From: Flagellimonas alvinocaridis
GTDB taxonomy: Bacteria; Bacteroidota; Bacteroidia; Flavobacteriales; Flavobacteriaceae
Direction: 5' to 3'
DNA length: 64,000 bases
Assembly: GCF_004916895.1 (NCBI RefSeq)
Contig: NZ_SNTZ01000001.1
Coordinates: forward strand, 1,086,263-1,150,262
Shown: positions 34,393 to 44,817 of the stretch, in pieces
Numbering within the stretch: the stretch's first letter is position 1
Layout of the letters: the number at the start of each line of letters is the position of its first letter
Translations under genes and position numbers: made by a program
Notes under the pieces: model-generated
What the model was told of the DNA's origin: nothing
The model's database searches: none
What the model saw: only the letters and a program-made list of their open reading frames with translations

Positions 34393-36888
34393 ATGAAGCA
34401 CACCTATCACATACACGGAATGACCTGTAACGGATGTAGGGGCCATGTGGAAAAAACCCTTTCCGAGGTTGAGGGGGTGATTTCCGCTGAGGTCAATTTG
34501 GAAAAGGCCGAAGCCGTGATCACCATGGAGGAGCATATTCCACTGGAACGGTTTCAACAAGCTTTGGAAAAGGATGGGGGCAGGTACAGTATCCATATGC
34601 CCGGTCATCACCATCCACCCAAACCCAAGGAAAAGCAAGCGATAAAAAATGGAACCGGGGTCTTTTATTGTCCTATGCATTGCGAGGGGGACAAAACCTA
34701 TGATAAGCCCGGAGATTGTCCGGTCTGTGGAATGGATTTGGTGGAGGAACAGAATTTGTCCACTCCCTCCTCGGAACAATGGACCTGCCCCATGCACCCT
34801 GAAATTATTCGGGACGAACCGGGCAGTTGCCCCATCTGTGGGATGGATTTGGTCCCCAAAAAGCCAGATCTTTCAGCAGAGGAGAAAACGTATAAAAAAT
34901 TAATCAAAAAATTCTGGCTGGCCTTGGCATTTACCCTGCCTATTTTTTTGATCGCCATGAGTGAAATGGTACCCAACAATCCATTGTACACCATTTTATC
35001 ACAAAAATATTGGAACTGGGTGCAGTTTGCTCTGTCCCTGCCCGTGGTCTTTTATGCCACTTGGATGTTTTTTGAACGGGCCTACAGAAGCATAAAAACT
35101 TGGAACCTGAACATGTTCACTCTCATTGGCATTGGTGCTGGAGTGGCATGGACTTTTAGTGTTTTTGGGATGCTTTTTCCGGATTTCTTCCCGGAACAGT
35201 TCAAGACGGAAGCGGGTACGGTACACGTGTATTTTGAGGCCGCAACGGTCATTCTCACCTTGGTGCTTTTGGGTCAGGTATTGGAAGCCAGGGCCCACAG
35301 CAAGACCAATTCTGCCGTAAAGGAGCTATTAAAGCTTGCCCCGAACAAAGCAATCAGGGTAATCAATGGAGAAGAGGAGGAAGTACATATCGATGACATT
35401 CAGTTAGGGGATATTTTGCGGGTAAAGCCCGGGGAAAAGATTCCTGTGGATGGCGTGGTGATGGAAGGTCAGACAGCCATAGATGAGTCCATGATCACGG
35501 GCGAACCCATTCCTGTGAACAAGGAAAAAGGGGATAAGGTAAGCAGTGGTACCATCAACGGGAATACATCCTTCTTGATGAAAACCGAAAAAGTGGGGTC
35601 GGACACCCTATTGTCCCAAATCATAAAAATGGTGAACGATGCCAGCCGCAGTAGGGCGCCTATTCAGAAATTGGCCGATACCGTATCTGGATATTTTGTG
35701 CCCATTGTGGTGGCCATAGCCGTGGTCACTTTTGGCGTTTGGGCCATTTGGGGACCTGAACCTGCCTATGTATATGCGTTGGTCAATGCCATTGCCGTAT
35801 TGATCATTGCCTGTCCCTGTGCCCTAGGGCTGGCCACTCCAATGTCCGTTATGGTGGGGGTGGGAAAAGGGGCCCAACATGGCGTTTTGATCAAAAATGC
35901 CGAAGCATTGGAAAAAATGAACAAGGTGAATACCCTTATTGTGGACAAGACCGGAACCATTACCGAAGGTAAACCCACCGTTGAAAAAGTTGGGACATTC
36001 GGTGATAATGATGAGAACACGGTTCTGCAATACATGGTTTCCTTGAACAACCTTAGCGAGCATCCCTTGGCACAGGCCACTGTGAACTACGGAAAAGAAA
36101 AGAATATTGATTTTTTAAAAGCTGATGGATTTGAAGCCGTCACCGGAAAAGGGGTCCAAGGAACCGTAAATGGGAAGAAGACTGCTCTGGGTAATCACAA
36201 GATGATGCAGGAAATGGACATAGAGGTGTCTGAAAAGATGGAAGCTGAGGTAAAAACCTATCAACAGCAAGGAAAGACCGTTTCCTATTTGACCATCGAT
36301 GGAAAAGCGGTGGGTTATGTGGTCATTGGAGATCGTATCAAAAAAACCAGTGCAAAAGCCATCAAGGCATTGCAGGATAAAGGGGTGAGTGTGATCATGC
36401 TAACTGGGGACAACCGGGATACCGCCCAAGCCGTGGCCAATGAACTTCATTTGTCAGACTTTGAAGCGGGCATGCTGCCCGAGGACAAGCTTAAAAAAGT
36501 ATCGGAACTGCAGTCCCAAGGTAGGGTGGTGGCCATGGCCGGAGACGGTATCAATGATGCCCCCGCATTGGCCAAAAGCGATGTTGGGATTGCCATGGGA
36601 ACAGGTACCGATGTGGCCATGGAAAGTGCCTCCATTACCCTGGTAAAAGGAGATTTGCATGGTATTGTCAAAGCATTCAACCTGAGTGGTGCCGTCATGG
36701 GTAATATCAAGCAAAACCTGTTCTTTGCCTTGGTATACAACACCTTGGGGGTTCCTATCGCCGCGGGAGTGCTCTATCCATTTTTTGGATTGTTGCTCTC
36801 TCCCATGATAGCCGCCTTGGCCATGAGCTTTAGCTCCGTATCGGTCATTGCCAATGCACTCAGACTTCGAACTAAATCAATCGACTAA
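34393..36888 (+). CDS. copA: copper-exporting P1B-type ATPase CopA
   Basis: Pumps Cu+ from cytoplasm to periplasm. From ATG 34393 the protein is 831 aa; a TTG-type start at 34351 would add 14 residues and overlap the putative operator. The N-terminus carries one HMA domain (GMTCNGC), then two heavy-metal-binding modules ([14 protein letters not shown] and CPMHPEI..CPICGM). The P-type core has eight helices, actuator ITGEP, the CPC metal site ([13 protein letters not shown]), phosphorylation DKTGTITEG, the HP motif SEHPLAQA, and hinge [20 protein letters not shown]. The CPC site and the HMA CxxC favour monovalent copper. It is followed 3 bp later by a PepSY protein gene. Confidence 0.95.
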   Translation: MKHTYHIHGMTCNGCRGHVEKTLSEVEGVISAEVNLEKAEAVITMEEHIPLERFQQALEKDGGRYSIHMPGHHHPPKPKEKQAIKNGTGVFYCPMHCEGDKTYDKPGDCPVCGMDLVEEQNLSTPSSEQWTCPMHPEIIRDEPGSCPICGMDLVPKKPDLSAEEKTYKKLIKKFWLALAFTLPIFLIAMSEMVPNNPLYTILSQKYWNWVQFALSLPVVFYATWMFFERAYRSIKTWNLNMFTLIGIGAGVAWTFSVFGMLFPDFFPEQFKTEAGTVHVYFEAATVILTLVLLGQVLEARAHSKTNSAVKELLKLAPNKAIRVINGEEEEVHIDDIQLGDILRVKPGEKIPVDGVVMEGQTAIDESMITGEPIPVNKEKGDKVSSGTINGNTSFLMKTEKVGSDTLLSQIIKMVNDASRSRAPIQKLADTVSGYFVPIVVAIAVVTFGVWAIWGPEPAYVYALVNAIAVLIIACPCALGLATPMSVMVGVGKGAQHGVLIKNAEALEKMNKVNTLIVDKTGTITEGKPTVEKVGTFGDNDENTVLQYMVSLNNLSEHPLAQATVNYGKEKNIDFLKADGFEAVTGKGVQGTVNGKKTALGNHKMMQEMDIEVSEKMEAEVKTYQQQGKTVSYLTIDGKAVGYVVIGDRIKKTSAKAIKALQDKGVSVIMLTGDNRDTAQAVANELHLSDFEAGMLPEDKLKKVSELQSQGRVVAMAGDGINDAPALAKSDVGIAMGTGTDVAMESASITLVKGDLHGIVKAFNLSGAVMGNIKQNLFFALVYNTLGVPIAAGVLYPFFGLLLSPMIAALAMSFSSVSVIANALRLRTKSID

Positions 36889-36891
36889 ATA

Positions 36892-37602
36892 ATGGTAAAA
36901 CGACAAACAGCAATCAAAATTCGAAAGACCCACAGGTACTTGGGTATCTTTTTGGGGATCCAATTCCTGATGTGGACCATCAGTGGGATGTATTTCAGTT
37001 GGACGGACATTGATGAAATCCATGGAGATCATTTCAAACAAATGCCGCCCAAAGTCACATCTTTTTCCAATCTTTTGGGAACGGATAGCTTAAACGGTAT
37101 TGAAGGGATAGCTTCCATGGAGCTTTTGGAGATTGCTGGTCAACCCTATTATTGGATCAATGGGGCACAGTTGTTCAATGCCAAAACCGGGGAACAAAAG
37201 AAAAGTGTAAGTGAAGAAGAGGCCTTACAAGTGGCGGCCGATCATATGCGCCCTGACCTTAAGGTCAGTTCCATTGTCCAGATCAATGAAGTGGGGCCGC
37301 ATCATGAGTATCGAGGAAGACCTTTGCCCGCCTATGAAATTTCGTACGAGACTTCTGAAGAATTAAAGGCTTATGTGGCTCTGAACAATGGGGCATTTCA
37401 AACGGTACGGCACAGGGATTGGCGTTGGTTTGATTTTTTATGGATGACACATACCATGGACTATCAAGGTCGGGATGATTTCAATACCCTATTGCTCCGG
37501 GGATTTTCCTTATTGGGACTGATTACGGTATTGAGTGGTTTCTTACTTTGGTTCACGTCTTCCCCATCCGTTCGAAAAGTGGTTAAACAAAAAAATAAAT
37601 AG
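36892..37602 (+). CDS. PepSY domain membrane protein
   Basis: Inner-membrane protein of 236 aa with a helix at each end: about residues 14-35 (YLGIFLGIQFLMWTISGMYF) and 205-226 (GFSLLGLITVLSGFLLWF). A periplasmic PepSY-like region lies between (YWINGAQLFNAKTGEQKKSVSEEEALQVA, in parts). This is the PepSY-associated TM layout seen in proteins linked to iron or copper reduction and efflux. It starts 3 bp after copA and ends 1 bp before the adaptor gene, so the three are one transcript. Function is unknown; an accessory role in copper export is inferred. Confidence 0.82.
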   Translation: MVKRQTAIKIRKTHRYLGIFLGIQFLMWTISGMYFSWTDIDEIHGDHFKQMPPKVTSFSNLLGTDSLNGIEGIASMELLEIAGQPYYWINGAQLFNAKTGEQKKSVSEEEALQVAADHMRPDLKVSSIVQINEVGPHHEYRGRPLPAYEISYETSEELKAYVALNNGAFQTVRHRDWRWFDFLWMTHTMDYQGRDDFNTLLLRGFSLLGLITVLSGFLLWFTSSPSVRKVVKQKNK

Positions 37603-37603
37603 C

Positions 37604-39337
37604 ATGAAAAAGAATAGTGTATTTGTTGTAGTGGCAGCCGTGGTTGGACTTCTTTTAGGATATCTGATTTTTGGTTCAAACGCTAGTGATGAGGGTTCTG
37701 CCGATGGACATAATCACAGCGAGGAAATGGCATCCGGTCAAATGTGGACCTGTTCCATGCATCCCCAGATCATGCAGCCGGAACCTGGCGATTGTCCTAT
37801 CTGTGGTATGGATTTGATTCCGGCCAGCTCTTCAGATGAAGGCCTTGCCATGGGACAGATAAGAATGTCAAATAATGCCATGGCACTCGCAGGTGTGGAA
37901 ACAGTGACCGTGGGTGCTGGGATGACAGGGGAAGGTAGTGTGAAACTCTCTGGAAAAGTGGCCGTCAACCAAGAGGCGGATGCCGTGCAATCGGCCTACT
38001 TTAATGGGAGGATAGAAAGGCTCAACATCAATTTTGAAGGGGAAGAGGTGCGAAGGGGGCAACAACTGGCCACCATTTACTCTCCCGAGCTGGTAGCCGC
38101 ACAACAAGAGTTGATCACTGCGGCGAATTTGAAGGGTTCCCAACCAGCACTTTATGCGGCGGTTCGGAACAAGCTTACCTTTTGGAAACTTTCTGAAAAT
38201 CAAATCAATGAAATTGAAAGTTCCGGAAAGGTACGTGAGAATTTCCCGGTATATGCCAATGTTTCGGGAGTGGTTTCGGAAATCATGGTCGAAGAAGGGG
38301 ATTATATAAGCACTGGCTCACCCTTGGTGAAAGTGGCCAATTTAAATTCGGTTTGGGCCGTGTTCGATGCTTACGAGAACCAATTGTCACTTCTTAAGAA
38401 AGGACAAAGCATTGAGGTACGAACAAAATCGTACCCCAATGAAGCTTTTAATGCAAAGATTTCTTTTGTGGATCCCTTGCTGAACAGTTCCACCAGGACC
38501 CTTGAGGTGCGTGCGAATCTGGATAACAGAAAAGGATTGCTGAAGCCAGGGATGTTTGTCACTGCCGAAATCCAATTGGAGAACGATACCGAAACGGAAG
38601 CCCTTACCGTTCCGGAAAGTGCAATTCTTTGGACTGGGGAACGCTCTGTTGTTTATGTAAAGCCAGATTCCGAAGAAGGGATTTTTGAGATGCGCGAAGT
38701 GACCTTGGGAAATTTGGTCAATGGGAATTATGTGGTGGTTTCTGGATTGAATTCAGGTGAGGAGGTAGTCGCCAAGGGTGCCTTCACCGTGGATGCGGCT
38801 GCACAACTTCAAGGGAAAAAATCCATGATGAATAAAAGCGGGGGAAGAACCATAACCGGACATGAAGGACATGGAGCTGGAATGCAAATGGATATGGAAA
38901 TCTCAAAAGAAGCCAAGACGGCATTTGACTTATTGTTGGATCCGTATCTTAAACTAAAAGATGCCTTGGTGGCTTCCAATATGGAACAGGTACAACAATT
39001 TGCCCGTGAGGGGATGGAGAAAGCCAAACAAATTGCTGCCATGGAAATGGATGAAAAGACAAAGATTCATTTTTCGAAGATTGGGAATCAATTTGCGACT
39101 ATTGCTTCGGAAAGTTCGTTGGACAGCCAGCGAGATCATTTTGTCCAATTGTCGGAAAACATGATACTGATTGGAAATGGGATAACAGGAATGAGCAAGA
39201 AGCTGTATGTACAACAATGTCCTATGGCCAACAAAAGCAAAGGGGCAAATTGGTTGAGTCTAGAGGAGGAAATCAAGAACCCATATTACGGCGAGGCCAT
39301 GTTGAAATGTGGAAGCACGGTTAGTGTAATAAACTGA
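37604..39337 (+). CDS. CusB-type RND periplasmic adaptor with DUF3347
   Basis: Membrane-fusion protein joining the CusA-like pump to its outer-membrane channel. From ATG 37604 it is 577 aa; the longer frame opens inside the PepSY gene and lacks a signal. An N-terminal anchor (about 5-24) and a His-rich linker (DGHNHSEE) come first. A heavy-metal-binding module follows at about 48-72 ([17 protein letters not shown]). The lipoyl/barrel-sandwich and beta-barrel adaptor core spans about 120-400 (VANLNSVWAVFDAYENQLSLLKKG). A C-terminal DUF3347 domain, about 425-575, ends with conserved Cys (VQQCPMA; EAMLKCG). It lies after copA rather than beside the pump gene. Confidence 0.92.
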   Translation: MKKNSVFVVVAAVVGLLLGYLIFGSNASDEGSADGHNHSEEMASGQMWTCSMHPQIMQPEPGDCPICGMDLIPASSSDEGLAMGQIRMSNNAMALAGVETVTVGAGMTGEGSVKLSGKVAVNQEADAVQSAYFNGRIERLNINFEGEEVRRGQQLATIYSPELVAAQQELITAANLKGSQPALYAAVRNKLTFWKLSENQINEIESSGKVRENFPVYANVSGVVSEIMVEEGDYISTGSPLVKVANLNSVWAVFDAYENQLSLLKKGQSIEVRTKSYPNEAFNAKISFVDPLLNSSTRTLEVRANLDNRKGLLKPGMFVTAEIQLENDTETEALTVPESAILWTGERSVVYVKPDSEEGIFEMREVTLGNLVNGNYVVVSGLNSGEEVVAKGAFTVDAAAQLQGKKSMMNKSGGRTITGHEGHGAGMQMDMEISKEAKTAFDLLLDPYLKLKDALVASNMEQVQQFAREGMEKAKQIAAMEMDEKTKIHFSKIGNQFATIASESSLDSQRDHFVQLSENMILIGNGITGMSKKLYVQQCPMANKSKGANWLSLEEEIKNPYYGEAMLKCGSTVSVIN

Positions 39338-39448
39338 TAATCAAATACTAAAAAATATCTTACCTCAAGTTTAGTTAATATTTAGCCAATAAAAATCATG
39401 GAATTGAAAACTGATATACATTTACTTCAGTTTTTAATTTATTGACTC

Positions 39449-39544
39449 ATGAAACAAGCGAAGTCAACTGGAAAGTCATCTCCTGCCAAAGCTGTAAAAA
39501 GCAATGCCAAGAAGACTACCCAAGCTACTGGTAAGAAGAAGTAA
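39449..39544 (+). CDS. 31-aa lysine-rich basic protein
   Basis: A short ORF with a clear ATG and TAA, encoding MKQAKSTGKSSPAKAVKSNA followed by KKTTQATGKKK. It has ten Lys and no acidic residue in 31 aa. Lys, Ala, Ser and Thr dominate with one Pro, as in histone H1-like tails, and it resembles the Lys-rich tail of the TopA encoded in this window. It is expected to be disordered and to bind nucleic acid or ribosomes. It has its own 111-bp upstream gap and is followed by a terminator-like hairpin region, so an independent transcript is likely. No named family is recognised, and coding status rests on composition and clean intergenic placement. Confidence 0.55.
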   Translation: MKQAKSTGKSSPAKAVKSNAKKTTQATGKKK

Positions 39545-39585
39545 CTTGTGGTTTTTTGGCCCAAAGGGCCATAACTGAAAAGAAA

Positions 39586-39614
39586 GAAAAACGCCCTGAT
39601 GAAAATCAGGGCGT
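39586..39614 (-). terminator. rho-independent terminator of groEL
   Basis: Perfect 10-bp stem ACGCCCTGAT / ATCAGGGCGT with a GAAA-type tetraloop (39591-39614). On the minus strand it is followed by a T-rich tract, 25 bp after the groEL stop. Confidence 0.8.
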
Positions 39615-39638
39615 TCCTATTTTAAATCCTATTGGATA

Positions 39639-41276
<1,638 letters not shown>

Positions 41277-41291
41277 TTAGTTGATTTTTAA

Positions 41292-41570
41292 TTAAACAAT
41301 TGCCAAAATATCACTCTCGCGCATGATCAAATAATCCGTTCCGTCCAATTTAAGTTCGGTTCCGGCATATTTTCCATAGAGTACGGTATCTCCAACCTTT
41401 ACGGTCACTTTTTCATCCTTGGTACCAGGACCAACAGCAACTACATTGCCTTTTTGAGGTTTTTCCTTTGCGTTGTCCGGGATGATGATACCGGAGGCAG
41501 TTTTGGTCTCAGCCTGAAGAGGCTCGATGAGGACCCGATCTGCCAATGGTTTGATGCTTACTTTAGCCAT
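41292..41570 (-). CDS. groS: co-chaperonin GroES
   Basis: 10-kDa lid of the GroEL chamber (92 aa). Typical features are the N-terminal [16 protein letters not shown], the mobile loop segment [17 protein letters not shown] and [17 protein letters not shown]. Length is normal for a bacterial GroES with a single domain. It leads the groESL transcript. Its upstream region holds an inverted repeat and a weak sigma-54-like GG-N10-GC pattern, but no CIRCE. Confidence 0.97.
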   Translation of the reverse strand: MAKVSIKPLADRVLIEPLQAETKTASGIIIPDNAKEKPQKGNVVAVGPGTKDEKVTVKVGDTVLYGKYAGTELKLDGTDYLIMRESDILAIV

Positions 41571-41612
41571 ATTTTTACTTTTTAGGTATTTGTTTTTAAA
41601 ATTCTCGAAATA

Positions 41613-41640
41613 TTGGGGCAGAAATTATGCCATTGCCCAA
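41613..41640 (-). promoter_or_regulatory. inverted repeat region upstream of groES
   Basis: An imperfect inverted repeat TTGGGGC..GCCCAA encloses GGCA-N7-TGCC. On the minus strand, 41617-41632 reads TGGCATAATTTCTGCC, with the GG-N10-GC spacing of sigma-54 promoters but only partial sequence match. It is 43-70 bp before the groES ATG, and its role is uncertain. Confidence 0.25.
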
Positions 41641-41660
41641 AAACTGACATTATGGAAAAC

Positions 41661-41695
41661 AAAAATGCCAGCTTGTCATTCAAGCTGGCATTTTT
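41661..41695 (-). terminator. rho-independent terminator of secG
   Basis: Perfect 15-bp stem AAAAATGCCAGCTTG / CAAGCTGGCATTTTT with a 5-nt loop, 20 bp after the secG stop. The A/T ends let it work in both directions. Confidence 0.88.
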
Positions 41696-41714
41696 GTATC
41701 TGTTGTCATTGTTC

Positions 41715-42083
41715 TTAGTTGATCGTGTCAGCGGGATTTGTGGTATCCGCCGCAGGAACCTGCTCTGGAACTTCTTCTGGAAGTGCTTCAGGAACTGTAG
41801 TTTCAGTTCCGTCACCCTGTAGAAGTTTTGAGTCTGCTTGGCTATAGCTTCCCTTTAGGGAAACATTGGAAAGCAAAATCAAAACAACCAATAAAGTGGC
41901 AAGGGTCCAAGTACTTTTGTCCAAGAAATCCCCTGTCTTTTTTACACCACCAACAACTTGGGTACCACCTCCTCCAAAAGAAGAGGAAAGACCGCCACCT
42001 TTTGGATTTTGGACCATGATGACCAATACCAACAAAAGGCACACGACGATAATCAATATCAAAAAAATTGTAAACGTGCTCAT
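41715..42083 (-). CDS. secG: preprotein translocase subunit SecG
   Basis: Auxiliary subunit of the SecYEG channel (122 aa) with two transmembrane helices (about 3-24 and 60-78). The conserved SecG core lies between and around them (VMVQNPKGGGLSSSFGG, then STWTLATLLVVLILL). The C-terminus is a long acidic, Pro/Glu-rich tail (about residues 88-122, ending ADTTNPADTIN), longer than in E. coli SecG. It is preceded by the TPR-like gene with 7 bp between and ends at a strong terminator, closing the miaB-to-secG operon. Confidence 0.93.
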   Translation of the reverse strand: MSTFTIFLILIIVVCLLLVLVIMVQNPKGGGLSSSFGGGGTQVVGGVKKTGDFLDKSTWTLATLLVVLILLSNVSLKGSYSQADSKLLQGDGTETTVPEALPEEVPEQVPAADTTNPADTIN

Positions 42084-42090
42084 TACTATC

Positions 42091-42987
42091 TTATTCTTTT
42101 TCTTTTTGCAGCTTCTTCACCGCCCGAATTTGGTCTGCAAAGAAACCACTTTTTTCTGGATATTTCAAACTCAATATTTTAAAGGCTTGAATGGCCTTTT
42201 TGTACTTTTTTTGTTCCAAATACACCTTGGCCAAAGTCTCTGTCATCAGTTCATTTTTATCGAACTTGGTAGATTCTTTGATATTTACCTTGGGATTGGT
42301 GTTTTCTTGGGGTACTATTTTTGGATTGTTCTCGATGAACTTGTCCAATAGCTCAAATTTTTTCTTTTTTTCCAACTCTTCCATGATCTCCTGCTCATCT
42401 TGGGATGCTTCCTGCTCATGCTTGGAGGTCAATTTGAGCCATTCGGTAAAGGAATGCTTTTCTTTTTTGGTAAAGGGGATGGGTTTGCCCAATTGCAGTT
42501 CGACCTCTGGAGTGGGATCTTCCTTCTTGATTTCTTCCGAAACAGGTTCTTCGGGGGTTTTGGATTTGAATAGGGCCGGATTCAATATTTGTTCGGCATC
42601 CTGAAGGTTTTGGGGCAAGGCTACTTCTTCGGCATCCACCAGCATGGCTTTCACAGTCTCACTGGGTTCAATTTCCTCCGAAACGGCATTTTGATCTTCC
42701 AGTTTGCTGCCTCTTCCGGCAATGGTGTCGGCAATATTGTTCTGTACAAATTCCTGGGATGTAATGTAATCAAATAGTACTTCACGGTCCGCCGTATGGG
42801 CCGCGGCCACTTTTAGTGCTCCGTTATATTTATAGCTGTCCAGATTTTTAAGCCCCTTCAAGTGCAGTGCCCGTGCGGCTTGAAAATAGGGATACTCCTC
42901 AATAATGTCCTCCAATTCCCTCGTCTGTTTTGGGGACAGGATGGTGTTGGACTTTTGAAGAATATGTATAAAATCCGATACGTTCAT
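42091..42987 (-). CDS. TPR-like hypothetical protein
   Basis: A soluble acidic protein of 298 aa from ATG 42987; starts a few codons upstream (42993, 42999) overlap the lptE stop. No signal peptide. The N-terminal part is helical (MNVSDFIHILQKSN), the middle is a low-complexity Glu/Pro-rich stretch (EEPVSEEIKKEDPTPEVELQ), and the last 50 residues form a TPR-like helix pair (AKVYLEQKKYKKAIQAFKILSLKYPEKSGFFA, in parts). It sits between lptE and secG in one operon, a neighbourhood for envelope biogenesis. Function is unknown. Confidence 0.75.
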   Translation of the reverse strand: MNVSDFIHILQKSNTILSPKQTRELEDIIEEYPYFQAARALHLKGLKNLDSYKYNGALKVAAAHTADREVLFDYITSQEFVQNNIADTIAGRGSKLEDQNAVSEEIEPSETVKAMLVDAEEVALPQNLQDAEQILNPALFKSKTPEEPVSEEIKKEDPTPEVELQLGKPIPFTKKEKHSFTEWLKLTSKHEQEASQDEQEIMEELEKKKKFELLDKFIENNPKIVPQENTNPKVNIKESTKFDKNELMTETLAKVYLEQKKYKKAIQAFKILSLKYPEKSGFFADQIRAVKKLQKEKE

Positions 42988-42992
42988 AATCA

Positions 42993-43511
42993 TTACCAAT
43001 TTCCTAAGGATGCATTAAAAATATCCTGGGTAAGGCGTTCAAAAATTTCTTCGTGTGCGGCTGCTTGGATTGCTGTCAATGAAGCAGCGGCATCAAAATC
43101 ATAGAAAAATGAAAATCGACGTTCAAAATCAGCATCATCCTTTGTGGTGTTGTAAAACCGTACATTTACGCTCATGGTCAATCGGTTTTGGGCCGTTCTC
43201 TGGTCGGAGGTTGCCGTCATGGGGATGACCTTGTACTCCACAATTTCACCTTCGTACAAAAGATCGCCGTTGCTGCCGGTGAGAGATAGGCTGGTGAGGT
43301 TGTTGATCATATCCTGAAGTGCCAAGGTAAAATCGCGATCCAATCCGGGCACAATGGTGGAACCGGGGCTTTGGTCGGCATAATTCTGGAAAAAGTTGAC
43401 CTGAAAACTAGTGGCCGTCCCAATATCTGCTCCCGAAAAATTATAGGCTCCACAACTATAAAGACTGAGAATAAACCCTAAAAGTCCAATTTTAAAACCA
43501 TTTTTCTTCAT
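42993..43511 (-). CDS. lptE: LPS assembly lipoprotein LptE
   Basis: Outer-membrane lipoprotein that plugs the LptD translocon and helps insert lipopolysaccharide. The product has 172 aa from ATG 43511, with a signal peptide and lipobox (FILSLYSCGAYNFSG). The Bacteroidota form is recognised by the CGAYNFSGADIG start and the alternating strand/helix body (TLALQDMINNLTSLSL). A start three codons upstream (43520) is possible. It partners functionally with lptC at the other end of the window but is not linked to it. It is 31 bp downstream of the sigma-54 activator gene. Confidence 0.87.
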   Translation of the reverse strand: MKKNGFKIGLLGFILSLYSCGAYNFSGADIGTATSFQVNFFQNYADQSPGSTIVPGLDRDFTLALQDMINNLTSLSLTGSNGDLLYEGEIVEYKVIPMTATSDQRTAQNRLTMSVNVRFYNTTKDDADFERRFSFFYDFDAAASLTAIQAAAHEEIFERLTQDIFNASLGNW

Positions 43512-43542
43512 GTATATCAATTCAAATTTTAAACTTGGAGTA

Positions 43543-44814
43543 TTATAGATCGTATTGTTTTATCTTTCGGTATAGAGTCCGTTCAGAAATGCCCAATTCG
43601 GCAGCCGCGGCTTTGCGTTTTCCACGATTGCGTTCCAATGATTTCCTAATAAGTTCTATTTCCTTTTCCTGTAAAGATAGGGTTTCTTCTTCTTCGATCT
43701 CCTCGGCAAAATGGTACCGGTCTTCTGGGGATTGGGTCACTACCATGGGTTTTTCCACAGTGGGCTCAGGAAGATGTAATACTTCGGCCATAGTATCGTC
43801 TTCCTGCTCAAATTCCTCTTCCTTACCTCCATAAATTTTGCGGATCAGGGTTTCATTTTCCTCCTGGACCTTTTCAGAAGTATCGTTTTTCAAAAGTTCC
43901 AAGGTCAGTTTTTTCAAATCATTGAGGTCACTTTTCATATCAAACAAAACCTTGTACAGAATTTCCCTTTCGTTGCTGAAGTCACCTTCTTTTTTAGTCT
44001 GACCCACCACGGCGGGTAAATTGGAGCCACTGGAACTGGGCAGGTAGCTGTTTAAGGTTGCCGCAGAAATGTTCCTGTTCTCTTCCAATACCGAAATCTG
44101 TTCTGCAATGTTCCGCAATTGTCTGATGTTGCCCGGCCAACGGTATTTCAACAATAATTGAACCGCATCATCCTCTAAACGGATGGTGGGCATTTTGTAC
44201 TTCTGCCCAAAATCCGAGGCAAACTTTCTAAACAGCAAATGAATGTCGTCCCTGCGTTCCCGAAGGGGGGGAATTGCGATTTCAACGGTGCTTAATCGAT
44301 AGTAGAGGTCTTCCCTGAACTTTTCTTTTTTAATGGCCTCGAACATGTTGATGTTGGTAGCGGCCACAATTCTAACATCCGTTTTTTGAACCTGGGAAGA
44401 TCCCACTTTTAAAAACTCACCATTTTCCAAGACACGGAGCAACCGTACCTGTGTGGTAAGTGGAAGTTCACCCACCTCGTCCAAGAAGATGGTTCCACCA
44501 TCGGCCACTTCAAAATATCCGCTTCGGGTTTGGGTAGCCCCGGTAAAGGCTCCTTTCTCGTGGCCAAATAGCTCACTGTCTATGGTTCCTTCCGGGATGG
44601 CCCCACAGTTTACGGCAATATATTTGGCATGTTTTCGGTGTGATAGGGAATGGATGATCTTGGGGATGGCCTCTTTTCCCACACCACTTTCCCCGGTCAC
44701 CAAAACCGATATGTCCGTGGGAGCTACTTGAATAGCCTTTTCTATGGCACGGTTTAGCTTGACGTCATTGCCAATGAGCTCAAACCGTTGTTTAATGGAT
44801 TGAACGCTCTCCAT
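43543..44814 (-). CDS. sigma-54-dependent transcriptional activator
   Basis: AAA+ bacterial enhancer-binding protein of 423 aa. Residues 20-250 form the sigma-54 interaction domain, with Walker A GESGVGKE, the GAFTGA loop (GHEKGAFTGATQTRSG) and Walker B GGTIFLDEVGEL. A Fis-type helix-turn-helix closes the protein (RKAAAAELGISERTLYRKI). There is no receiver or other sensory domain at the N-terminus, and about 110 acidic residues separate the ATPase from the HTH, so input must come by another route. It lies 3 bp after miaB and before lptE. A sigma-54-like promoter is found upstream of the tail-specific protease gene in this window. Confidence 0.92.
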   Translation of the reverse strand: MESVQSIKQRFELIGNDVKLNRAIEKAIQVAPTDISVLVTGESGVGKEAIPKIIHSLSHRKHAKYIAVNCGAIPEGTIDSELFGHEKGAFTGATQTRSGYFEVADGGTIFLDEVGELPLTTQVRLLRVLENGEFLKVGSSQVQKTDVRIVAATNINMFEAIKKEKFREDLYYRLSTVEIAIPPLRERRDDIHLLFRKFASDFGQKYKMPTIRLEDDAVQLLLKYRWPGNIRQLRNIAEQISVLEENRNISAATLNSYLPSSSGSNLPAVVGQTKKEGDFSNEREILYKVLFDMKSDLNDLKKLTLELLKNDTSEKVQEENETLIRKIYGGKEEEFEQEDDTMAEVLHLPEPTVEKPMVVTQSPEDRYHFAEEIEEEETLSLQEKEIELIRKSLERNRGKRKAAAAELGISERTLYRKIKQYDL

Positions 44815-44817
44815 ATA

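Noticed and set aside
39558..39570. GGCCC-AAA-GGGCC hairpin as a terminator for the 31-aa gene
   Set aside because: The T-run precedes the stem on + and becomes an A-run on -, so it has terminator form in neither direction.
41571..41714. CIRCE element upstream of groES
   Set aside because: No sequence resembling TTAGCACTC-N9-GAGTGCTAA was found.
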